From: Branchinecta lynchi
Lineage: Eukaryota > Arthropoda > Branchiopoda > Anostraca > Branchinectidae
Length of the DNA stretch: 64,000 bases
Direction of reading: 5' to 3'
Assembly (NCBI GenBank): GCA_023053575.1
Contig: JAKZAP010000009.1
Span: forward strand, 14,861,869-14,925,868
Shown: positions 48,901 through 55,987 of the stretch, piece by piece
Numbering within the stretch: the first letter of the stretch is position 1
Layout: every line of letters begins with the position of its first letter
The notes under the pieces: model-generated
Told to the model about the DNA's origin: nothing
Database searches by the model: none
Seen by the model: the letters and a program-made list of their open reading frames with translations, nothing else
Position numbers and translations under genes: made by a program

Positions 48901-49468
48901 AAACATCGTGGCGCTTCGCGCAGACTCGGTTATTATTTATCGACTGGCCGACAGCATTGGGCGGGGGCGTCCCCCCCCCCCCCCCCCCCCCCCCCCAGTC
49001 GTGACGCCCCTGGCGGTCTTCACACACCAAGGAAACGATGAAGGCTGTATCATTCTTTTACAATGTTCAGAGTACGCAGTTGTCAGAGCAAGTGTTGGTG
49101 AACGACTGAATGAGCTTCAGTCGGGACGTTCTCTATCGCTAGTAGTGCTAGTGTGTGTGTATTTGAGTGTGTGTCAGTTTGTCAAGTCTTGGCTTGTTAT
49201 TTTGCTCTGACTATGCTACAGAGGCTATGGGACTGTAGGAGTAAATATTGCCATCATTAACTTTATGAATAAAATATACCTTGACCCAGAAGAATATTGT
49301 CATCATTTACTTTGTGAATAAAACATACCTTGACCCAGAAGACTTCCGGTGGTGGATTCCCGGTAGCTCCGCATCTCAGCTTGAGGCTAGCTCCAACTTT
49401 CTTAACAATCTTTGTAGGCTGATTCAAGACGAAGTCGGTGAACTTCAGTTCTTTGACAGCAGGAGGTT
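36707..49468 (-). CDS. FGFRL1: FGFRL1-like receptor, copy B (five exons, 5' part missing)
   Basis: Gene-level entry on the - strand; exons in transcript order are 49468-49329, 43595-43424, 41123-40920, 38743-38591 and 36921-36707. Together they give about 293 residues: Ig II, Ig III, one membrane helix and a short tail (36 residues) ending in TGA. Phases (1 at entry, then 0, 1, 1, 1) equal those of copy A, and three exons equal A in length. The entry phase 1 requires an upstream exon. No Ig I exon or signal exon was recognised between 49469 and 64000 on this strand, so either it lies beyond the window or this copy encodes a two-Ig form. It converges on copy A, with 2.9 kb between the two stop codons. 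Function as for copy A is inferred. Open splice junctions and intact cysteines argue that it is a working gene. Confidence 0.9.
37043..37211. mobile_element. CACTGTAAAAA MITE in last intron of FGFRL1-B
   Basis: CACTGTAAAAAATAACCTTG and GGAGAAACTTTTTACAGTG are the ends; flanks CAACCA on both sides (37037-37042, 37212-37217) may be a duplication. The interior has a hairpin ATCTCTAATTCTGATTA / TCTCAGTAGAGATAAG. Confidence 0.75.
37665..38070. mobile_element. GGCAAGGGTCC foldback, copy in FGFRL1-B intron
   Basis: TATTTCGGCCCTTCTTGGCA and TGCCAAGAAGGGCCGAAATA arms near 37738 and 38025, with ATTTTATTAGAGCTATAT / ATATATCTCTAATAAAAT outside. A longer loop of about 260 bp. Confidence 0.75.
38230..38340. 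repeat. Small tandem duplication
   Basis: GACTTTCCCAAAAAACTATC occurs twice about 67 bp apart (38222 and 38289), followed by a segment reading GWLNGAGRDVDEDW-like codons on neither strand convincingly. No gene call. Confidence 0.4.
38591..38743 (-). CDS. FGFRL1: FGFRL1-B exon: Ig domain III, second half
   Basis: 153 bp between TACTTTTCAG and GTAAGT, phase 1 in and out. It reads NKVWRQDDGSFLSKLTMLNV, then [20 protein letters not shown] and KEAYLEVISLG. The segment [12 protein letters not shown] is identical to copy A, the strongest evidence for common origin. It carries the second Ig III cysteine. Confidence 0.94.
38920..39140. mobile_element. GGCAAGGGTCC foldback, copy next to Ig IIIb of FGFRL1-B
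   Basis: AAAACGGATACGTCAGCTAT, ATTTTATTAGAGCTATATTT versus AAATATAGCTCTAATAAAAT, TCAGCTGACGTATCTGTTTT. It begins about 180 bp upstream of the exon acceptor on the transcribed strand. Confidence 0.75.
39374..39456. mobile_element. CACTGTAAAAAG MITE fragment, inverted
   Basis: CACTGTAAAAAGTTTCTCCG and AACTGCAGTATTTCTACCGG; the same order as the reverse complement of the other copies. The other end is missing. Confidence 0.65.
39460..39668. mobile_element. GGCAAGGGTCC foldback, degraded copy
   Basis: TTTGAGCCCAAACTGACTTT, GATATTTCGGCCCTTCTTGG and GGATTGACAGC...GAGGACCC on the right; the right arm is incomplete. Confidence 0.6.
39664..39987 (+). CDS. Unidentified ORF in an FGFRL1-B intron
   Basis: 107 codons on the strand opposite to FGFRL1-B: MEGLNSLESIHMYLPLQFFG, DEIRRIIGYFSSMRSLNLLG, RLYWKKYFMPVVANTMPRDW, FAHEKPKKTEMTVIHYGFEV. 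I do not recognise it. No signal peptide; composition is protein-like (aromatic and basic residues in the second half). The context of retroposon and foldback fragments makes an element-derived remnant more likely than a host gene. Another open frame follows at 40286-40537 (LGINWHKFQTFLGHNLREKY), also unidentified. Confidence 0.25.
   Translation: MEGLNSLESIHMYLPLQFFGAIAERLSCFILKKTVKSFIGKGKNLADEIRRIIGYFSSMRSLNLLGVRLYWKKYFMPVVANTMPRDWFAHEKPKKTEMTVIHYGFEV
40622..40893. mobile_element. TTAAAG-family MITE fragment beside Ig IIIa of FGFRL1-B
   Basis: TTTTAAGCCTTTTCCCGAGA, GATGGAAAAACTTCTCGCAG and TTAGTATTATAGGAAGACAG match the other copies. It ends about 30 bases from the splice donor of the exon (40920). 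Confidence 0.65.
40920..41123 (-). CDS. FGFRL1: FGFRL1-B exon: Ig domain III, first half
   Basis: 204 bp, phase 1 in and out, donor AAT|GTAAGT. It reads TTTFPATRNVTQLSNITVQV, then GSVATLHCRVNSEATPHIQW, LKQVSGSHEENG and VGNHSYRVLQ. C-R-V, P-H-I-Q-W-L-K and the terminal R-V-L match copy A and FGFRL1. Four N-x-S/T sites. The acceptor is CTATTTTTAAG; starting at 41123 was chosen because it restores phase 1, whereas the AG two bases later does not. A MITE ends about 30 bases past the donor. Confidence 0.9.
41233..41523 (+). other. Unidentified open frame in an FGFRL1-B intron
   Basis: 96 codons (EQPTQQVWNSTAYSCITGMV, FLHHHGKGYDQLMQHARYGT) without a recognised family. It follows a CACAATCACAAACAC simple repeat (41165-41225). 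Not supported as a gene; noted because nothing else explains the stretch 41240-41900. Confidence 0.2.
41940..42278 (+). mobile_element. LINE C-terminal fragment with (ATTC)n tail
   Basis: The frame 41958-42158 reads IRIAYFRYCKFLLYLPIWYK, then VTNITVKLDELHRNLS and stops. Its pattern K-F-L-L-x-L-P, H-H-x-L-x-x-L-F parallels the C-terminus of the LINE at 23535. The untranslated end AGAAGTGGGTAAATAAAAAT is followed by ATTCATTCATTC. 5'-truncated. Confidence 0.65.
42382..42746. mobile_element. GTTGCGTTTTTGCA foldback with internal palindromes
   Basis: Ends GTTGCGTTTTTGCACG and TATCTGCAAAAACGCAAC. Inside, CGTGGTATCTGATACCACG and close variants repeat four or more times, each a near-perfect palindrome. 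Same termini as 52808-53100; the right flank is TA, the left GA. Confidence 0.75.
42862..43040. mobile_element. CACTGTAAAA MITE, copy with TA flanks
   Basis: CACTGTAAAATGATCTTG and CGGAGAAACATTTTACAGTG; both flanks are TA (42860-42861, 43041-43042). AT-rich hairpin interior (ATCTCGGTAGAGATAAG). Confidence 0.75.
43055..43361. mobile_element. CCCGATAAAAAT MITE, inverted copy
   Basis: Left CCCGATAAAAATATTT, right CTACAAATTTTTCATCGAG; the interior (AGTAGTACGAAAAAGTAGCA, TAGATGCTTCTACTTCAAG) is the reverse complement of 32260-32558. It ends about 65 bp from the Ig IIb exon of FGFRL1-B. Flanking bases are TT rather than TA. Confidence 0.75.
43424..43595 (-). CDS. FGFRL1: FGFRL1-B exon: Ig domain II, second half
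   Basis: 172 bp between TTCTTTTCTAG and GTAAGT, phase 0 in and 1 out. Translation DGTVLETPGTLSVKRLNVRG, then LTKNHSGIYFCIAQND and LTYQLEVTDHMRKLIPG. H-S-G-x-Y-x-C replaces the usual D-x-G-x-Y-x-C: the Asp normally at the start of this motif is His here, the rest is intact. NHS is a potential N-glycosylation site. Same length and phases as 18965-19136 of copy A. Confidence 0.9.
43700..44760. mobile_element. TTTAAAGTTTAACTGAAAA MITEs, abutting copies
   Basis: A copy running in reverse from about 43705 (TAAAGTTGAACTGGAAAAGG) contains the whole body and is interrupted at TCTGCTCTA by a GAGCGTGTTCC MITE; the body resumes at GTAGTGACGTTCAGATG. It is followed at 44725-45060 by another copy starting TTTAAAGTTTAACCGAAAAG. 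Confidence 0.6.
44182..44486. mobile_element. GAGCGTGTTCC MITE, complete copy
   Basis: 305 bp: GAGCGTGTTCCACCCTTCTA to AGTAGGATGGAACACGCTC, with CTA on both sides (44179-44181, 44487-44489). The uninterrupted target TCTGCTCTAGTAGTGA is found in a related copy at about 63421, confirming the 3-bp duplication. Internally it pairs GTAACTACG with CGTAGTTAC-type segments. Confidence 0.9.
45070..45247. mobile_element. CAGGCCCTTATCCAGG MITE
   Basis: Ends CAGGCCCTTATCCAGG and GGATACGGCCTTG; flanks TATGTGAC (45062-45069) and TGTGTGAC (45248-45255) are an 8-bp duplication with one mismatch. G and C runs inside each end as in the other copies. Confidence 0.82.
46340..46496. mobile_element. CACTGTAAAAAA MITE copy
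   Basis: CACTGTAAAAAACCATAATC to GAGAAGCTTTTTACAGTG. It follows directly on the tRNA-like fragment at 46290-46340. Confidence 0.7.
46650..46853. mobile_element. CCAGGG...CCCTGG hairpin MITE with GTAACCC array
   Basis: CCAGGGTTGGTCACCAAAAG to TTGGTGACCAACCCTGG; flanks GAAATTGC (46642-46649) and GAATTTGC (46854-46861) are an 8-bp duplication with one mismatch. The core is about 12 copies of a CCCAA(T/A)GTAA unit, longer than in the copy at 34577. Confidence 0.85.
46929..47189 (-). other. Unidentified open frame in first visible FGFRL1-B intron
   Basis: 86 codons on the - strand: MKEQCKLEFNVIVGGDLESG, VAYQAGVIPSLKNLDKLLPG, ITDGNMFTRSNEDRKSTRPV. It reads like a protein but matches nothing I know; no splice sites in FGFR-compatible phase frame it, and it is not Ig-like (a single Cys in the core). 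It could be an exon of a nested gene or an element remnant. A second frame at 47191-47394 continues without a stop between in a shifted phase. Confidence 0.25.
47551..47645 (-). mobile_element. LINE 3' end, reverse, ATCTT-type tail
   Basis: AATAAGATAAGATACGATTT is the reverse complement of the ATCTTATCTTATT tail seen at 27740 and 28490; the body resembles the 3' untranslated region at 28440-28500 (CATGGCATTAGGCTC / GAGGCCATGG). Confidence 0.5.
47715..48050 (+). repeat. 62-bp tandem duplication, then retroposon tail
   Basis: TTCAATACCACCAAATATTT with TCCTCCCCCCAATTAC occurs twice (about 47718 and 47789). Beyond it TGAAAAATAAAATTCTATTC and a (TTCTA)n run at 48018-48048 look like a LINE tail. 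Confidence 0.6.
48655..49012. mobile_element. CAGGGGCG hAT-like MITE, second copy
   Basis: Termini CAGGGCCGTTAC and GTGACGCCCCTG; flanks GCGGTCTG (48647-48654) and GCGGTCTT (49013-49020), an 8-bp duplication with one mismatch. The core has repeated GAAAAACCGACT phrases and a C run of 26 near the right end. Confidence 0.85.
49329..49468 (-). CDS. FGFRL1: FGFRL1-B exon: Ig domain II, first half
   Basis: Acceptor TTTGTTTTCAG and donor AAG|GTATGT on the - strand, 140 bp, phase 1 in, 0 out. It reads EPPAVKELKFTDFVLNQPTK, then KVGASLKLRCGATGNPPPEV and FWVK. The Cys and the G-N-P-P-P loop match the first half of FGFR-type Ig II. A near-exact repeat of about 40 bases covering the donor region (49283 and 49324) suggests a small tandem duplication of the exon end into the intron. 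Confidence 0.9.
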
Positions 49469-49635
49469 CTGAAAACAAAGGGGAGGTGGCTTAGTTTGTT
49501 GCTTTTGCTTGAATTTCTGGCCTATAGTGCCGTCAAGCGATCAGGATATGGTCGTCGAGGACTGAAATTCCTAACAGGATTTTCACCACCATCATCGCCA
49601 GAGTCGTTACTAGGGGTATCTATGGACTGGCTGGT

Positions 49636-50033
49636 TTCTTAAAGGACCTGTCGTACCTATAATGCCAATGCAACCTACTGCCGTATTGCACCTATTAATT
49701 CTTAAGCTCGGAACCCCGAATTTTTCAGAATTTCAAAAAGAAATTAGATTCTAACCCACTAACGACACCTCATAGATTTTGACACTTGGCGCGCTTCCCT
49801 ATTTTTCCATGCGTGTCATGCTCCCGATGAGTGTTCGGGTATCGTACTACTGATGCGGTAAAACCGGTTTTCTAAATATTGCAGTGTTCTTGTTAGAAGT
49901 AGATGGGCCTGGACAAAGGCTTATAACAGCCAAAGCCGGGTATTATTTGTTAAAAGCGAGCCTAGTTAGACAGTATTTAACTAGCTTCGGATATTGAAAC
50001 AAACAGCAAATGGTAAGAGGTGTGCTTTAAGAA
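49636..50033. mobile_element. TTAAAG-family MITE, uninterrupted copy
   Basis: CTTAAAGGACCTGTCGTACC to GTAAGAGGTGTGCTTTAA; it is the intact counterpart of 32060-32722 and keeps the single-TA empty site at about 49860. Confidence 0.7.
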
Positions 50034-50999
50034 AAACTGCTGTTTTCAAGAATGGGCGTTCAAAGTTCGTGCGTTCTTTCGGGCCAATCATTTTTTTTTT
50101 ATCGACAGGCCGAAAGCACTGGGGGCACCCCTTCCCCCTTCATAGCATGAAGGGGGCCTCTGCATGCCTCTGATCCTCACTCAGTTCAAAGTTCCTAAAG
50201 GTCTACGGGTGGAGTGGAACAAGGCGGGTTTCGAATGCTAGCCCCGGTTTTTGCTTGTTTCTTTCTGTGATTCTTTGATTATTTCCTGTTCGTATGGTTT
50301 TTATAGATTGAAATTAGATAGATAGAGTCGCTCATGGATTCTCTATACAACGGCATGCCTTTCTTTCCGAAAAACCACCATCTTATATCAAGTTACCCCC
50401 CATCCGAGCACCCTCATGTCAGAGTGTGAAAATGAACACTCGTCTCTCCTCATTGAATTTGCGGTGAGTGTGGGGTGGAAAGAGCGCGCGATTCAAAGGC
50501 GACAAAGGGCGTGACAAGAAAGGGTGTGAAGATGTACTTCAAAAACTGACAATGTTTACACTGGGTAGACAGTTGAGGGGTTCTGTACTAACTGAGTGGT
50601 GCACATTATACTGCGGGATACATTATTTGATCTCTGGGTTTCGGAGTGTTTCTCGGAAACTGCGATCGAGGGTACCATGACCGAACATGGTATACCCCAA
50701 GCGGAGAGTGTTTGATACGGTTGATATCTCTTTAAAGTTTAATCAAAAAGAGCTGGGATTTGACAGTTTAGTTACAGGTCACTTATTTACTTAAAGTTTA
50801 ATTGAAAAGCCAGCTTATGTTTGTGTCATTTAATTGAGTACACTCAATTATTTGAATTCTGCAAAGGGATTTCCCACTCTCTGCTCTAGTTATGACGTTA
50901 GAATATCTGCGGCCGTCCCCACAACGTAAATTCTACTATGACGTGGGAAATTTTTAATATCAACACAAAGGCGTCTTTTAAATGAGCAGTGATGAGATT

Positions 51000-51412
51000 G
51001 GTTTAGATTATGATTAGATTAGATTATTTTGTTGCTAAATTACATAATAACCCATCATGATAGGTAACCGCCCATGAGAAGACATAAACGCACTGGCACT
51101 GGGCAGCTACCACAAACTACTTTAACCTTAACTTAAACAATAACTTAATTTCATTTAAACACAAATTAACCATTTTTTCCATGTACCACACAAAAGAAAA
51201 AAGAAGAAGAAAAAAGAGAAGAAAAGGAAAAATTAATAAATAAAGGTAATAAAAAAAAGAAATGATAACTTATACCTTCATTCTCTGAATCGTGACTCCT
51301 CACCCCTCCAACAAAAACTTTTTTACCCTTTTTTAACAATTGTCGGTGTTCAGCCGCCTTAACACTATCTGGGAGTGAATTCCATACCGCCTGGCCCAAA
51401 TGTTTCATTAAC
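51000..51412 (-). mobile_element. LINE C-terminus and 3' end, reverse
   Basis: The minus-strand frame (51420-51166) reads LGQAVWNSLPDSVKAAEHRQ. V-W-N-S-L-P-x-S-V-K is the usual ending motif of many LINE ORF2 proteins. The 3' tail on this strand is an ATCTAATCTAATC-type run near 51005-51025. Confidence 0.65.
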
Positions 51413-52567
51413 AAGACCAAAGGTTTCGATGGGATCCCAAAAAGTCAATATTTGATCCAGACAATTGGGTCTTGTCTTCGCCAGACTACTTGAACAGTAT
51501 TAATATTAAAATTCAGCAACAGATAAGGCCAAATAGCTAATCATCTGAAAAAACCAAGTTCAGATATGGATTCATGTGTGTTTATCCCTATAACTCATAT
51601 CTGTTTTGACGAAAACTTCCTGCCACTACTGACAATTTCCCGGTTTCAGCCGAATTCCGGAACTACTTGTCCGGCGAAAAAAGAAAGTTCAAAAACGAAC
51701 TCAGCGTATCCCCAATATTGAACATCTAATCAACTTCAAATAAAAATTTAAATTATAACAAATCGAACTATATGTCCGGGTAAAAAAATTATTTTCATAC
51801 ACGGATTCAGCATCTCTTCTTACCCCTAAATCGGATATCTAATCAACTACACATATAACTTTAACTTTTCCGGTTTTGGCCGGATTCCGGGCGAAGTACT
51901 TGCCCGGGTAGAAAATTGTTTTCACACAAGTATTCAGCATGTCTTCTTACCCCTAAATCGAACATCTAATCGACTCCAAATAAAACTTTTACTTTTAACA
52001 AACTTTCCGGTTTTGGCCAGATTCCGGGCGAACTAATTGTCCGGCAAGAAAATTGTTTTCACCATCGTTTTCCGCATGTCTTCTTACCCCTAAATCAAAC
52101 ATATAATAAAATTCAAATAAAACTTTAACTTTTAACAAACTTTCCGGTTTCGGCCGGATTCCGGGCGAACTACTTGGCCGATGACAAAATGGTTTTCACC
52201 ATCGTGTTCAGCATGACTTCTTACCCCATAATAGACTATCACAGTATATGTTTAAAAATATTCAATTTGCCCATTAATTTAAACCCCCTCCCCCACCCCT
52301 AAATGTAGGGCTACAGAGCCCATCTACGAACTTGACCTTACTCTTGACCCAAAGGATCCTAACACCAAGTTTCATCAAAATATCTCATTCCCTTCGAGAG
52401 TTATAGTGCGCACAGACGGACAGACGGACGGACGGACAGACGGACGGACGGACAGACGGACGGACGGACAGACGGACGGACGGACGGACAGACGGACGGA
52501 CGGACAGACGGACAACTTTTGCGATGTCATAGGTGTCCCGCCACTTACGTTTTGGGATCCCAAAAAG
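51413..52567 (-). mobile_element. GGATCCC satellite element, copy 2 (reverse)
   Basis: Bounded by GACCAAAGGTTTCGATGGGA on the left and TTTTGGGATCCCAAAA on the right. Reverse tandem units (CATCTAATCAACTTC, CCCCTAAATCGAACA, GGTTTTGGCCGGATTCCGGG) occupy 51650-52250; a GGAC/GACA microsatellite follows. Confidence 0.75.
52418..52516. repeat. (GGAC)n/(GGACA) microsatellite
   Basis: About 100 bp of GGACAGACGGACGGAC units. All frames stay open, which produces a spurious Ser-Val-Arg-Pro repeat protein. Short versions occur at 56900 and 59905. Confidence 0.95.
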
Positions 52568-52807
52568 CCAGTTCATCAACCACTCCTATACTCCGTCACC
52601 AGGTTAGTAGCATTGGTGAAGATTGCTTAGTGCCTGAACAAACTAAAAATCATAAATCTTTCTCGTAAGGCACCAAGAAAAATACAAGCGTATAGAGGTA
52701 CCACGAATCACACGGAAATTCCCATATTTGAAAATCGATTATTCGTGAATAGGGGAACAATGAAGTAACGCATTTTCAGCGGGTCTTCAAGCCAATTCAA
52801 GTGAATA

Positions 52808-53100
52808 GTTGCGTTTTTGATCGAAGTTTGAAGTTACCCCCAACCTCAAAGGTCTTTGTTTAATCACCGTTTTTGGTCGCCGGTCACAGTTCCTTCGTCC
52901 TTTAAACTCTGACCGTCGAACTTCGAGCGCTAGCAAATGCGAAGTTTGCTTGAATCGTCGAAGAAACGTCAACCGGGCAAGGCTCGCCGGAGTCATAAAA
53001 ACACTAATTAAGCAAACGGTGAACTTCGACGGCCATCGAAAACGGAAATTAAGCAGCCGGCTAAGCAAACGGCGAACAAAACTTCGATCAAAAACGCAAC
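52808..53100. mobile_element. GTTGCGTTTTT MITE with TA target duplication
   Basis: 293 bp from GTTGCGTTTTTGATCGAAG to CTTCGATCAAAAACGCAAC, with TA on both sides (52806-52807, 53101-53102). It is nearly palindromic throughout (AACGGTGAACTTCGACG, GCCGGCTAAGC). Confidence 0.85.
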
Positions 53101-53118
53101 TAATGGTGCATTTACACA

Positions 53119-53312
53119 CTGCGTAAAATCCGAGCGTATTTTGAAATCAGGGCGTATTTTACGCACGTTTTGAGCTTGAAAACATTTCTAGCATACGGAC
53201 GTATTGGAGAAATCGGTCCGTTTTGTATCTAAATACGTCCGTATTGCTATATTCAAGCTCAAAACCTGCGTAAAACACGCTCGGATTTCAAAATACGCTC
53301 GGATCTCTGCCA
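53119..53312. mobile_element. GCGTAAAATCC foldback
   Basis: GCGTAAAATCCGAGCGTATT and TTTTGAGCTTGAA on the left pair with TTCAAGCTCAAAAC and AATACGCTCGGAT on the right. The central block pairs TACGGACGTATTGG with CAATACGGACGTATTT-like sequence. Confidence 0.7.
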
Positions 53313-53329
53313 ATTCTTAAAGAGTGTAT

Positions 53330-53430
53330 TAGTTAAATAAAGATAAGTATTGAGTCATGTAAAGTGTATTGTAACTCATGTATTTTGTACGGCCAATTGG
53401 CTATTAAATAAATATATATTCATATTCATC
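53330..53430 (+). mobile_element. LINE 3' end
   Basis: TGTATTGTAACTCATGTATT, TTTGTACGGCCAATTGGC then TATTAAATAAATATATATTC: the layout resembles the tail at 7080-7282 (GGCC...TTGGC then AAATAAATAA). No coding part. Confidence 0.45.
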
Positions 53431-53553
53431 TCTATGTTCGCAGATCGTCTATACTCAACCCCTATGGTTAGCCTATGACAAATAATGTTTACCGTAAGTC
53501 ACAAGAACAGGACCGGACGAGGGGTTGCTCTCTCTCCGCCACCGGTGTACACC

Positions 53554-53738
53554 TCGACACGGCACCGACACGGCACCGGCACGGCACCGCGGCACCGGCA
53601 TGGCACCGGCATGGCACCGGCACGGCACCGGCACGGCACCGGCACCACGGCACCACGGCACCGGCACGGTAAAGGCACGGCAACGGCGCAACACCGCGGC
53701 ACCAGCTCGGCACCGGCACGGCACCGCACGGCACCGGC
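53554..53738. repeat. GGCACCGGCACGGCACC minisatellite, left-end array
   Basis: CACGGCACCGG units with CATGGCACCGG and CACCACGGCAC variants. Lies immediately inside the terminal repeat of transposon copy 2. The matching array at the other end is at 62172-62264. Confidence 0.9.
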
Positions 53739-53964
53739 GCGCCTCTAGCACGATACGCCGGCCACGGACAAATTTTCTGCAGATTACTCTTCGCCATCTG
53801 GTATCTGGTATCTGGCGCCCAATAACGAAGGTACTTGAATGAAAGAATTATTGAAAACATGCAACCGAAGAAGAAGCTGAACTAGATATGAGGAGATGCT
53901 GTTGACCAAATGCGCAAAGTGGTCAACCATGGTTTGGTACTGGTGCTTGGCGATACTTGGATTT

Positions 53965-54550
53965 TTCGATATTTTCACTTTCGATATTAGATAATCGATA
54001 TATCGATATTTCCGCTTTCGATATTCAACAATCGATATATCGATATTTTCACTTTCGATATTCGATAATCGATATATCGATATTGATATTTGCTTACCAT
54101 GCTTCGTTTCGCCAAAATCTAAGAACCAAATTTTCATTAAATAGCATCTTGGATCATTTCAAACTCAGAATAAATGAGAAATGAATTAGGGAAAACATAT
54201 TGTCCAATTTCGGATATATAAGTGTAGGTTAGTTCGGATTATTTACAATAATTACGATGAACAAATATCGTTTTCGATAGCGATATTTACGTTTCGATAT
54301 CGATATTTGGTGCGATATATCGATCGATCGATATCCGATATATAGCATACTGGATCATCTCGAACTCCGGATAAATAAGAAAGGAATTGCGGAATACACA
54401 TTGCTCCAATTTCGTATATATAAGTGTGGGTTATGTTGGATTAATTGCAATCTTTACGAATGAACAAATATCGTTATCGATATCGATATTTACTTTCGAT
54501 ATCGATATTTTGTCCGATACATGGATATATCGTTATCGGTATCGAATATC
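53965..54550. repeat. TATCGA palindromic tract, second copy
   Basis: Same clusters as 420-1012, with small differences in the number of ATCGATATATCGAT units. Confidence 0.8.
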
Positions 54551-55335
54551 GCCCAAAACTTGAGTCAGCTTCAGTATATTTTGCTTCTGGTGAAGGTAAT
54601 TCAGTGGCGACCAATCTTTTTTTCATATTTGTAGAGTGTGCTAAGAATGATACTTGGCAGGCATATTTAACTTGGAAAAAGTCAATTTCCCCATCAGACA
54701 CTCTGGGAGTGCAATAGAGGTATGCTTATTTGAACGTTCGTGCTTCGAACTTTGCCATTTTCATGCACTTGCTGTGGCTAAATATATGTACCAGTTAGCC
54801 TAAGTAGGTAGTCAAGGAAGGAAAAGATTGGTTCATAAATTATTTTATAGAGCCAACCACATTCCTTATAAGTACTCATCATAACCACAAAGTACAGAAA
54901 ATACTTTGGAGCAAAACATATATTTTCATGATCCCCATGAGCCCATGATTATTTGTGAAACAAGGATTTTGCTTCAAAATGAATTTCCAGCTCCCTTAAA
55001 GGACCCCTCGCACTAATCACTCTTCAACTTACAGTATTTTAAAGTATTTGAATACTATAACTATGCTGTGCTTTCAATAAATAACTAACTGTTTTGGCTG
55101 TTTTAAGCCTTTTCCGAGACCCGTTGACTTCTAGCGAAACAGGGAAACAATTTGCATAACCGATTTTCCTGATGGAAAAAATTCTCGCAGACAACCGTCG
55201 CGCAACCGTCGACAGCGTGATACACATCGAAGGTAGCAAAACACGGCAAGTGAGAAAATCAGCGAGGTTTTGTTAGAGGGGTTAGAATGTACCGCCGAGG
55301 GGTCGACGACTCTCCCGGAATGGTGTACATGTCCC

Positions 55336-55600
55336 GAAGGAATAATCCGGAATGGTCAGGAATAATCCGGAATGGTCAAGAATAATCCGGAATGGTTAGG
55401 AATAATCCGGAATGGTTAGGAATAATCCGGAATAGTTAGGAATAATCCGGAATGGTTAGGAATAATCCGGAATGGTCAGGAATAATCCGGAATGGTCAGG
55501 AATAATCCGGAATGGTCAGGAATAATCCGGAATGGTCAGGAATAATCCGGAACGATTAGGAATAATCCGGAATGGTTAGGAATAACAAGGAATGGTCTGT
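55336..55600. repeat. AGGAATAATCCGGAATGGTT minisatellite, left-end array
   Basis: About 13 units of 20 bp, highly homogeneous (variants GGTTAGG / GGTCAGG). The sister array at 61372-61660 has the same orientation. Confidence 0.95.
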
Positions 55601-55987
55601 AATTTTTCGGACTTTCCTCATCCAAAATATCATTTCACAACAGCGGTCTTCGGTATTCGTGACTTTCAAGAAAGACGAAGGTGTTGAAAGGCATGCGGCC
55701 TAAAAAGATAAAGGACGTGCACGAATAGTGTCATATTACAGTGGAGACCAAACCTCTTTCGCGGTTGTCTCTGCAATAAGCAATGGTTATTTATCTCAAT
55801 AAGCAATGGTGATTTGTCATGCAAATGGTTCCCCTATCTTGTAATGTTAAACAGCACTATAGAGCCGGCAGATGACACAAACTGCCGTTGTTGGAAGGCA
55901 GTTATGTCGCACCAGAAACCTATTATCACTCACAAAATACAGTAGGCTGGCAAGACCTATTACCGCTCACACTTGTCCGGTGAGAAT

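Larger units (their letters stand above)
50727..52800. mobile_element. TTTAAAGTTTAACTGAAAA MITE split by a 1.6-kb insertion
   Basis: 50727-50998 carries the left body (to GCAGTGATGAGATTGG) and 52605-52800 the right (ATTGGTGAAGATTGCTTAGT, CGATTATTCGTGAATAGGGG). Between them lie a LINE tail and a reversed GGATCCC satellite element. Confidence 0.65.

Noticed and set aside
52375..52630. Ser-Val-Arg-Pro and Asp-Gly-Arg-Thr repeat proteins
   Set aside because: Products of the GGAC/GACA microsatellite, open in all frames by period.
52787..53119. 110-codon Arg-rich ORF on the - strand as the missing Ig I exon of FGFRL1-B
   Set aside because: No Cys/Trp Ig pattern; it overlies the palindromic GTTGCGTTTTT MITE.
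55336..55600. CRISPR-like regular array
   Set aside because: The 20-bp units are contiguous with no unique spacers, inside a eukaryotic transposon; it is a minisatellite.
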